64,000 nucleotides of DNA from Actinernus sp. WN-2022. Its lineage: Eukaryota; Cnidaria; Anthozoa; Actiniaria; Actinernidae. The notes below the pieces were generated by a model. It saw only the letters and a list, made by a program, of their open reading frames with translations. It was not told the origin of the DNA and made no database searches. Positions 39,944-49,800 of this stretch are shown in pieces. The translations under genes were made by a program, and so were the position numbers. The stretch lies in contig JAOWCC010001501.1 in the NCBI GenBank assembly GCA_030867875.1, positions 23,805,036-23,869,035 on the forward strand, read 5' to 3'. Numbering within the stretch: position 1 is the first letter of the stretch; every line of letters begins with the position of its first letter.

Positions 39944-39993
39944 GGGACGTAGTTCTGTTTTTCAGCCCACGGTAAGATTCTGACGCAGTTCCG
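39944..39993 (-). promoter_or_regulatory. Orphan ETS/CRE-like promoter motif beside the right terminal repeat
   Basis: On the reverse strand CGGAACTGCGTCAGA (39,979-39,993) is a one-base variant of the shared motif and a weaker copy, CAGAACTACGTCCC, lies at 39,944-39,957. Both point inwards. The gene they would have driven is gone, replaced by the retroelement. Confidence 0.5.
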
Positions 39994-40003
39994 TTTTTTT
40001 CAG

Positions 40004-40120
40004 CCCGTTTCGTTTTTTCACTTCCGGTTTCGCATCACGTGTTTCCGGTATGGCCATATATGGGCATAAGCTCATGAATAGTCAAGTACCCGTGCTCCAT
40101 ACTTGCCCTACTATACTACT
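40004..40120 (-). repeat. Right terminal inverted repeat of the Polinton-like element
   Basis: 117 bp, the reverse complement of 21,334-21,452 with only a few differences (for example GGCCAT versus GGTCAT). It ends CTATACTACT, directly followed by the duplicated TGTGTT. Confidence 0.95.
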
Positions 40121-40126
40121 TGTGTT
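40121..40126. repeat. Right 6-bp target-site duplication
   Basis: TGTGTT, identical to 21,328-21,333. Confidence 0.93.
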
Positions 40127-41048
40127 TATTAGTAATTCCGTTTATTACAATTAATTCTTTGTCCCCCCTCACTGCAGGCTTAGGGAACCTTTTGTTTGCT
40201 AACTTGATATGTTATTTTATTATGCACGGCACTAATTAGACGGAAAATTTTAAACAACTCAAGAGTTTGTTGTTTCTCGTTTCTAAAAAACGGTAACTCT
40301 TGGCTTTTGAGCGCCTCTTTGCAAATTCTCCCTGTTTGTATCCCGTGGTTTGGATGGTTCGAACTGCGTGGGAGTTTCACTACGTTGAGGTATAAATCTT
40401 ATTTAAATCAATAGAGAATAAAATTGACAGATCGATAAGCTAATTTAAGAGACAAGTCCGTATTGATGGAACCAGGACTTCATCTATTGCATATCGTTGA
40501 TTAAATAAGCTAATGCTATTGCAGGTAAAACGATCTCAACGTATAAAGGACATGTGATTTTCATCGACAGTGAACTGGAAATGACAACAAATATAAATAT
40601 CATTACATTGTGACTTGAGTTGGTTCTGTAGCATTCTATTTACTTTCGCGGTAGGGACTCGTTTAATATTGTTTGCTATACTGAGACGCTTTTGATTTAC
40701 GTCACTTGAAGGCAATACCAGTGCCTTTCATGGCATGCCTTACATATCTACGCGACCCAGAGTTTGGCTATACTTTTTTGCCTTTGTGCCCTGAGTTGAT
40801 TTTCATTGGATAACATGTGAATCGAGACGAGACAAATTATTGGTTTGTGATTCAAATGAAAAAGACTGGTGGAACTAACAAGAGAAGCTAACGAGGAATA
40901 GTTTTACGTAAAGGTGGGAAACAGTAATTGAAGCTTTCTTGGTTATTATTTTGAGCTCTTCTGATTGGACGAAATAGTTTTGCACAAAAGGGAAGTAGTC
41001 TTAAGATGCAGTTTCGACGGATTTCATTTCAGAAATGTCTTAGTTAAG
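40127..41048. other. Intergenic host DNA, no recognised gene
   Basis: Right flank of the Polinton-like element. It continues the host sequence that reads AGTTG-TGTGTT on the left side. Short frames only. Confidence 0.45.
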
Positions 41049-41057
41049 GGTTGATGT

Positions 41058-41905
41058 TACCCTGGGTACCAGAGGTTCTACTGTCTCCATTCGCTAAAGT
41101 TAGGCGCCGAGGAGCGAAGCGACGAGAACCTCTGGTGGCACGGATAGCCAATCTCACTTCCATGTTCGAATTTGGTACAGAATTTGTACCAGGCTTATTA
41201 TTGGTTAGTTATAATTAGTAATGATATCCGTCGATATGATTGGCTAGATAACTTAGCGAACGAAAAACCGGTTTTGGATTTACATTTAATCAAGATGACG
41301 ACAGAAGACTCCATGCAAAAGTATTTATCTGAAGCAGTTTCTGTAACAGTCAAAGTCACTTTTCCCAGAGATCGAAAATCTCAAACCTCAACAAGATGAG
41401 TCAATTTTGAAATTCATGCAGAAGATGTTTTTGCTGTGCTGCTTACCGGGTTGGGGAAAGTCTTTGGTGTTTGAAATGATTCCCGCGTAGCGTTCGATTC
41501 GTGGTCTGCGTTGTCTTCAGAAGGCCACTGTTATAGTTGCGTGTCCTTTAAATTCACTTGTGGAATCACACATTAGAGAGCTGGAGAGTCGAGGAATCAA
41601 GGCATGTTCGCTATAAAGCAGGTTTCAGTCCAGGTTTCAGTGGAGTCTTTTGCATTATCTGAATTTCGAACACACAAGTAGTCGGCACGTGTAGCGCAAA
41701 TCAGTGGTGCGGAAAAGTGTAAACATGTATTTGACAGCTAACAGACGTCATGACTGCAAAACCAGTTATTCGAGAAATGTGATACTAGTTCGAACATGGA
41801 AGTGAGATTGGCTATCCGTGCCACCAGAGGTTCTCGTCGCTTCGCTCCTAGCCTCGGCGCCTAACTTTCGCGAATGGGACAGTAGAACCTCTGGTACCCA
41901 GGGTA
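41058..41905. mobile_element. Mutator-like element (Pack-MULE-like), 848 bp
   Basis: Terminal inverted repeats 41,058-41,170 and 41,789-41,905 are nearly identical (TACCCTGGGTACCAGAGG ... CACTTCCATGTTCGAA). They are flanked by an exact 9-bp duplication, GGTTGATGT, at 41,049-41,057 and 41,906-41,914. Long inverted repeats with 9-bp duplications are the hallmark of Mutator-like elements. No transposase is inside; the ~620-bp interior carries a decayed helicase-like fragment instead. Confidence 0.85.
41270..41625 (+). pseudogene. Fragment of a RecQ-like DNA helicase domain, decayed
   Basis: Within the Mutator-like element, one frame reads KPQQDESILKFMQ (a Q-motif-like entry) and continues to CLPGWGKSLVFEMIP, a helicase motif I / Walker A of the GKS type, before a stop near 41,489. 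A later segment, ATVIVACPLNSLVESH followed by IRELESRGIKACS, matches motif Ia and its downstream helix in RecQ-like helicases. The N-terminal part (41,172-41,399) lies in another frame. Frame changes and stops show it is dead. Only the first ~100 residues of a helicase domain are present. Confidence 0.6.
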
Positions 41906-41914
41906 GGTTGATGT

Positions 41915-43500
41915 GTGTTGTGTAAGGAAACCAGAAAATTCTACCGCGCCAAAAGCCTATATTGCACTGAACAATATAATTTTGCCTATAGTTTTTTTAC
42001 ACGCACTGTTACTTAAAACGTTCACCAAACTGTATAGAGTCGGCATTTCAATGGGCCAAAAAGTAATACATGAAGCAACATAGAAAAAGGCATGACAAAG
42101 TCAAAGAAAGTTGTCGATTTTCCGAATTTCTACACACCAGCCACCACAATGAAACAAAGACAAGACAAAGGACACCAACGTTTTTTGCGGAATCAAAACA
42201 AGCAAAGAATACTGGAAAAGATAACAAAATGTAGCTAAATATGCTCCTTTGTCGGTTCTTAAACAATAATTTGAAGATAATTTGTGGTATATACTAAATC
42301 TTTCGCGGCTCGGTAAATATCCACCACTATTCACCGACACTGCATGAAGTGAACAATTGTTCACTTAACAATTAGTCCCGCAGCCCGAATGAACTACGAG
42401 TCAATAGCCAATGAGACGCAGCCGGGGCGAGAGGTCTAATTGTTTTAGTATAAACTAACTAGTCGGACAGTAGAAAATAATAGAAAGAAACAAATTGAAA
42501 TTGAAAAAAAATTATTATATATTTCGCGAAAATGCGTGGGGTATTTCTCTACCATGGGCTATCACAAATAGACCTATAGTAGGGTAGCCAATCAGAATGC
42601 AGGATTTGTAATAGTCCACTAGTTGGTTTATACTAATTGACTATTAGATACTGACTATTAATTTTTGTTCCACGGGTTAAGTAAAATCACTCAACCACAG
42701 GCTAATAACCGACTACAAAAAACCTTATATTCTATTTCTGTGACGTATAATGTTTTCAATCAATTTTGCTATTTACATATCAGTTGTCAAGTACTTTTCA
42801 GCCGAGAATCCATGCCGAGAACTTTTAGACGTCACGACTCAGATATGCCCACCTGTCATCAATAAATGATCGTGTTTGAGTGCGGGTGGCGTCCCTCAAA
42901 TGAACACAACTGAGCAGAGTCGTGTCCAACCAACCAATGGAGTTTCAGTGTACTTTCGTGGTTCCGTGGTTTCTAAAGGATACAGGCCAAATTGCAAGGG
43001 TATTGACCTTTTTCATAAAGGCATTGTTATCAACTTGTCACAGGAATATCTTTATCTACAGTCGATGGTGGAAAATAACGTTAATTTCCTTATGACACGA
43101 AGAACACAACACTGCGGTACGACTGAAGCTAAGTGATTTCTGACCGACTCCAATGTGTCTCTGGGAAAACTGCATGGCCTCCGGCGCCCTGATACTGTTG
43201 TTACCAGACTTCTTCCCGTGTGGGTCTAAGATATGAATAATGGGTGCAGTGGTTATAGTTTGGTTAAATAGACACAGTTGAGGTATTGCGGAATGCAATG
43301 ATAATCCAGAACAAAAACGTACAGGATATCAGTGCTTGCAGTAACAGGTGCCAATGGCTTAGTATTCCCGCTAAGCCCGTCGTGTTGGCTTGACGATTGA
43401 CTCCATCGTAATCTGTTTCTACATTTTAAAAGATAATTGCATTGACTTCGTCATCCTGCAGCTGAAATTACGGCCGTTATAATCTTAGGTAGTTTAACGT
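41915..43500. other. Intergenic region upstream of the ion-channel gene
   Basis: No coding similarity. A short perfect palindrome (GTGAACAATTGTTCAC, ~42,350) is present. The frame 42,876-43,136 lacks domain or splice support. Confidence 0.4.
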
Positions 43501-43845
43501 CTCACTTACACATTTCTGCTCAAAACATGACGTCCCACTGAAAGTCAGTTCAAACGAAAGTTTACATCCGTTGGAGGTCGCTTTTGGCTTATTCTCCGAT
43601 GTTTAGAAGGCTTAATCCACGGCTTTTCTCAGGTTAAATACTTAATTTCGGCTGGTTGGTATCCTGAAAATCCTAGTCTGCTGGTTTGATCTTCCCGGCT
43701 GAGTTTTGTAAATCCTGGAATAACAAGAGATTTATGTTCGCTTTTTAAACCGATTTGCTATGCTGCGAGGAATGGATTTGAACTGAAGAAGTTACTTGAG
43801 TGCAACTTAGCAGAAGATCTGAAGTGGAAACAGAAAAGCGTAACA
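43500..43845 (+). promoter_or_regulatory. Probable 5' UTR / promoter area of the ion-channel gene
   Basis: Precedes the signal-peptide ATG. The stretch from ~43,740 lacks repeats and has no upstream in-frame ATG that would extend the protein. The transcription start is not identifiable. Confidence 0.3.
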
Positions 43846-43895
43846 ATGATTGATTCAGCCCTGTTTCTTGCCTTGTTCCTGTCAGCGACAACTCA
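43846..43895 (+). CDS. Ion channel exon 1 (signal peptide)
   Basis: ATG followed by DSALFLALFLSATT, a short hydrophobic secretion signal, then the donor CA|GTGAGT. It ends with two bases of a codon that exon 2 completes with its first base, in the correct phase. The 9.6-kb distance makes it the least certain exon. Confidence 0.6.
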
Positions 43896-46800
43896 GTGAG
43901 TATATTCTTCATTCTTTTAGTCTATTCAGATCATTTGTTAGTTGCCGATGCATCACTATTGATGTATTTCAATTGTGTTCCTATATATTTTAAAGGGATA
44001 ATGTAATTTCTGACGATTGAGCGACGCAGGAGAGATATAGTCAGAAATTGATATTCTGCCGGGCGCCGGCACGGTAGAGAGGTATGGATACGAGCCTATA
44101 GCATTATGGGTAATGCTTCTAGCATATATGATGCTTCGAGCGGGAAAGATATTCATTCTAGGCCAGTCAGCTCCACGTTGGTTCAAATTAATTTTTTTTG
44201 GATTGACTATTTTAGCTTAAGTTCTCTAACCCTCGGAGAATTCGGGTTGCTGCATTAGGTCGAGGAGTACGTTTCCGCATTTCCCCACGTTTTTTGGCCA
44301 CAACCCCAGGGTGGTTTTTTCGTATCTGGCAGTTTCCCATAAGTTAGGAATACAATACAATATTAGTTAATTGTATTATGTAGTACGGAATTGTCTGGCG
44401 ACTATCCCACAATAAACTATAGATGTTTTCACGTGACGTCATAGCCGCCATGTTGGTGTACCTTTAACAATAGATCCTTCGTTAGCTTCTTTTGTTAGGT
44501 ACACCAACATGGCCGCCATGCCCTTTGTCATTTAAATCTCTGGGGATTGAGTGAAAACCATCTATACTTATGAAATCTCTTGTCAGTGTAGTCAGAATTA
44601 ACGATATGTGTCAGAAATTCTCATTATAATCAGGTGTGTTATCTGAACCACACACGATGGCGATGACAACAAAATCGGGAAAAACGGAGATTTGTTTAAT
44701 TGCTTTGAGTCTAGCAAATAAAATTTAGTGACTAGTTTTATGAATGGGCAAAAAGATAAACAAAGTATACTTGGGAAAAAGTGGAAAAAGATGGCCACTT
44801 AGCTTGCCGACATGTCAGTTAGTAATATATAGTCCAAGATATATCAGCTGCAGCCGTAGAATATCTAACTATCAAACTGCTCAATGATACCACAACTAAT
44901 AATACTTACTGTGACATGTTTTACTACATAAGCGGTATTTACTTCATCGATCCAATAAGTTAAGTTATTTTTCATTTTAACCGCCTCCCTGTGGTTAATT
45001 AAGCGCCGGTCTGTTGTGCGGGAGGTCGACGGTTCAAATCCCGGCCGGGTCTTAAAATAACTGAGTAGCCGAGACTGGTGCTGCCTTTGTGAAACAATTT
45101 CGTTCACGAGCTGCAAATGGTTAGACCTCCACGTCTTCTCGGATAACGACGTGAAAACGTAGCTCCATCAGTGGATGAAGAGCCACTTCGTGGATATGCC
45201 ACTTTAATGCCATTATTATTACTAGTCGTAGCTATCGCTAAAGTGCCAACGAAAACAATAACCCAGAAAAATTGCCTCCGCCTGATCTGAATAACGAGAA
45301 TAGCAATTATATTTATAGTTTGTTTATATTTTAACAAATCACGATGGAACACTTTGTAACTGTGCATTAGAAAACTTAACTGTATATTTCCCTTCCTAGG
45401 TATACTGCCGGATTTGTTTCAGTTCCATCACTTTCCTTAGTTGAAGTCTAGTATTTCTTTACAGTAACAACATTTGCAAAAAATACAACAAAATGTACTT
45501 CTTTATTATCCAACACTGAACTGATTATTTGTGCCTGGTCAACAAGAGGATGCATGACTTCATGATCTCTTTATAAATAAGCTACCCTGTGGAGCTTTTG
45601 AACTTTTCAGTTGTGATATTTGAAGTAAATGTACAGCATGTAAATTAGTTGGACTAAGGTTGTGTTCATTATGTATACCACAGGTATACCACAGGTGGCC
45701 ATTTCCAAATGCAAACCAGCATTATTACAAGCATAATTTTACAGAACTGTGATGTTGGGTCATGAAACTCAGTTTGATACTTATATGTAGAAAAGCTAAG
45801 AATAAACCACAAAATTACTGTTATTACTACTGGTACTTTGGTGTAAATTATTGTAAAAAAGTATTTGTTGCTGGTATTCCAAAACTACACAAGAATATAT
45901 TGTTCTTTGATATAAAACATTCATTAATTCCTTACATCAGGCAACCTAGCTGCATGCAACCCTAAGAAAAAATGTTTTTAGGGAAGGCGGGAAAGTTTTT
46001 ACATTTCAGATTATCAGAAGTGCATTCTCCTGCATTTCCTAGCTCTATTTAGTGCATTTAGCCATTCTATTCACCTACCATTTTAAGTGTAGGTCTTTAT
46101 TTGACAAACATTTAAAAACAATTAACAAATCAAATCCTTTCATTAATGAATTTTAAGATCCCCCTTCCTTCTGTTAAAAAAAAATTGGGATTCCCTTAAA
46201 AATCACCTCCCCCCCTCCCCCTGTGGTATACATAATGAATACAGCCTAAAGGAATAAAAAGAACCCTGTCATTCTTGGGTTGCAATTTTGTCACAATTGT
46301 TTTGTCAGAAAACCTAACAGTATTTTTCAAGTGTTGAAGCTGTATTACGACCACAAATTGCCAGTTATATCAAATTATTTATATATACTAGCACACTTAT
46401 ATAAAAGCATGCATGTACATTTTTTTTTGCTGATAAAACACTTTCACATAAATTGACATGTACATATGGCTGTGTTTAAAGGTTTTGATTACCAATGAAT
46501 TGATCATTATTATTTAACACAACTTTTAAATTTGAAATGCATGTTAAGTGTGTTCTAGTATATAATATTATATATTGACACAAATAATGGATGCAATGTG
46601 TTGTTTAATTATAAATTAAAGAAGTACATTATATTGTATTTATCGTATATATTGTTACTGTAAAGAAATACGAGTGGGGTAAGGTTTATGATTTAATAAG
46701 TGCAATTGTTAAAGTCACCCAAAATTACAATTAGTACCCTAAATGATCTTTCTCTTCCTGGTACAAATGTAACAAATACAGTAGAACCCTGGTAACTCGA

Positions 46801-49800
46801 ACTCTGAAGGGAAACGAAAATCAGTTCGAGTTACCAGGGTTCTACTGTACATACATTTAAGAAATAGAAAACATTTCCCGTGTTTCTATAGAGTTATAGA
46901 AACACGAGTGGGAGTTTGGGAGAACGAGAAATGGCAGTGGGAACACGAGCCCGTAGGGCGAGTGTTTCCACAGCTATTTCGAGTTCTTCCAAACTTCCAC
47001 AAGTGTTTCTATAACTCTATAGAAACAAGGGGAAAATGTTTTCTATTTCCTTTATAAAATAAACGAATAAAAGCACGGAAACGCTCGCTTAATTTGATAA
47101 CCAAAACGTAAATTCTCACAACTAGCTCAAGCGCGCGCTCAACTGTCTATGTTTCTATAGAGTTATAGAAACACGGCTTACAGCCAATCAGAGCGCGCGT
47201 ACTATCGAAACTATTTTATAAACATATATATGATTATTATTTTTATAACTCTGCATATAGAAGTATTGGAAAAGTAAAAAAAGGCTTCATAAGCATGAAT
47301 GCGTGGAACTAGGGAAGGTTCCTCAGGGAGTGCTATACTTTTTTAAATTATATTAACATATTATACAAATTAAAAATATTATAATATTTTCTTATAAATT
47401 ACGACAAAATGTTTATAAAATATACTGTGTTCCTTCCTTGCGTAAGGAAATTAGTTTTTTTTAACATTCACTTTGTTTGACCGTTATAGCACTTAGGGTA
47501 TTTATTAAGTTTGATCCCCTTGTTCTCTCTCAGGAAGAGAATAATTGCTTTGTACAATCGGGAAAGAATCATAAGTAAGTTAAAGATTACAAGGTCTTAA
47601 CATTTTTAATAAGGAAACTTAAAATTCTCACCTTTCAACTTGCAGCTTTTCGGTTGTTGTCCGGAACTGAACGCAAAGAAATGTGTCGAATTAAACTAGG
47701 TATCGCAACCCGAATAAAATTGCACTATTCAGGAAACAAGAGTTTCCGAGATTTTACAAACCCTTTATGTTCGGCTCCATTTAGAAATCCTGTTTAGTAA
47801 GAATACTGAAAATCCGCCCACGATCCGACTGCAAAAGTCGGTGCCGACTTCCGTGAACTAATATGCTCCCGCTAGCCACCCACTGCGTATTATTTCTTAC
47901 TGACCCACTCCTCCCGTTATTATGGCAACATCATGTGGTTTCTTGAATTACGTCATCACAGTTGTTAAAATTTTACTAGCACCACCCCGAGAACAATTTC
48001 CTTTCCCCAAGTCCGCCATCTTTGTTCGCCATCTTGAATTGGGCGCGCAAGGCCTCATGGTAAAGTTGCTCACTGATCTGAACTGGGGCCCAAAAGCCGA
48101 TCTGTACAGGTCCGCAAATGATCCGGGCCCGCAAATGATTCCGCTCCGCAAACGGACCCCCAATGGGGACCGCAAATGATCCCGTGAAAAAAACATAGAA
48201 TGGCATGGATTTTTGCCGCTGGATAGTGGATCTAAAGTATGAATGAAAGAAAAATGAAGAATAGATTTTAATAATGATGTAATGATCAGGTTAACCATTG
48301 GCTCCGGCAGGGAACCCCCTTTGAAACATTTCCATCAAAATCTCCATGACGTCACCTGTCCATAAAAATCGTATGTCGCCTCAGCGACGTGTCCAATCTT
48401 GGCAGCCTTCACAGTGTCAGTAATTGACACTCGTGAACAAGGCGCGATTATGCTCGCTCCAGGCTGTTACGCTTGTTATTACTTTTGCTATTGCTTTGAA
48501 ATTGTTTCCTTGTGTGTTGTAAATAGGAGATACTGACAAGCAGGATGATATATCTGGAAATGAAAACACAATTGAGTCAGAATAATTGACCCGATGATTA
48601 AAAAAAGGCTAACCGGTTTCTGATAATAAGAACGGTCGACGAAGGACTCGGGATTAAGAACTCTGGATTACTGAGGAACTCAGGATTAAGAAAAAAATTC
48701 TCAAGAAATATCAAATTGGTAAATTATTTACCAAAGCAAATAATTTTCTTTTTACCCCAAAAAAATTGTTTTGTGTTTGTGAAAAAATAACTATTTTTGA
48801 ATAGGCCCGAAACAAGCCACCATACTACGGGTTATTTATTCTTAACTTTAATTTCTTTAATTTTAACTTAGAGTCAGTATACTCCCGATTAGGAAAAACT
48901 ATAAAAACTCGGGATTATTAACAAAAAAAACTCTAAAAATTAATGAATTTACTCAGGATTTGAAAAATAAAAGAAATTCCTCCTTACGAGCCAACCGTAG
49001 AAGGTACCGTTTCTATGAAAAAGAAAACTAACTTGATGCGAATATTTTGATTTCTAAAACATTGAATCCAACGACCAGTGGAATGGCATGTGGAATGGCA
49101 TGGAATCCCAATGGGGATCATTTGCGAGCCGGGATCACGTGTGGTCCATTTTTGGGATCATTTGCGGACCTGTACAGATCCACTATCCAATGGCAAAAAT
49201 CCATGCCATTCCATGTTTTTTTCACGGGATCATTTGCGGTCCCAATGGGAATCATTTGCGGAGTGGGACCATTTGCGGTCCATTTTGGGGATCATTTGCG
49301 GGCCGGGATCATTTGCGGACATGTACAGATCACCCAAGTTAAGCCCGATCGGGCGAGGTTAGTAACTGGATGGGTAACCTAGGAATACCTCGTGCTGTAG
49401 TAATTTCTTTTTAGGTTTTTCTTCTTTTTTTTTCACCGGGTTAATTTTTTTGGATAGCGAATACCAACACCTTTAAAAAGGGAATTGGAAGCCCTAAATT
49501 CTATTTAGTAAGGATAATTTAAATTATTATCGCTGGCCTTGAGAGCAGCTGTGGGCAAATGACCCGGCAAATGGAAAGGAATTGAAACAAGAAACACAGC
49601 ATAAATTAGAATACACAAAAACTCAAGGTGCTGCTGAAAGAATATCTAAGCGAACGTATTTTCCGTATCCTGTCATAGCTTTGTATACAGCATCGAAGCT
49701 CTCTTCGACCATGGAAACTAAAACCATTTCAAAATCTTGGCACTTTTACATAGCCGCCTAGGCACTTGAAGAGAGTGCGGAGCGAGATCAGTCGCTGTGC

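Larger units (their letters stand above)
21334..40120. mobile_element. Polinton (Maverick)/adintovirus-like integrated element, 18.8 kb, defective
   Basis: Both ends start AGTAGTATAGTAGGGCAAGT and form inverted repeats of ~118 bp. The bases immediately outside are TGTGTT on each side, an exact 6-bp duplication. Polintons are known for AG-starting inverted repeats, 6-bp duplications, a protein-primed polymerase B, a double jelly-roll capsid protein, a penton-like protein, an adenain-like protease and an FtsK/HerA-type ATPase; signatures of all five proteins are present here. No integrase is seen, and the polymerase lacks its C-terminal motifs. The interior is more GC-rich than the host flanks. 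Frameshifts and stops in several genes show this is a non-functional copy. A retroelement piece occupies 36,089 to ~39,940. Confidence 0.95.

Noticed and set aside
41172..41399. Independent 75-codon gene
   Set aside because: Lies inside the Mutator-like element; part of the decayed helicase region.
45000..45060. Functional tRNA gene
   Set aside because: A- and B-box-like sequences are present but the cloverleaf is poor and a SINE body follows directly.
47922..49382. Forward and reverse frames rich in HLRSGIICG-like repeats
   Set aside because: Translate the GATCATTTGCGG repeats of the transposon ends.
49332..49400. Functional 5S rRNA gene
   Set aside because: The 5' third is missing and the match has several changes.
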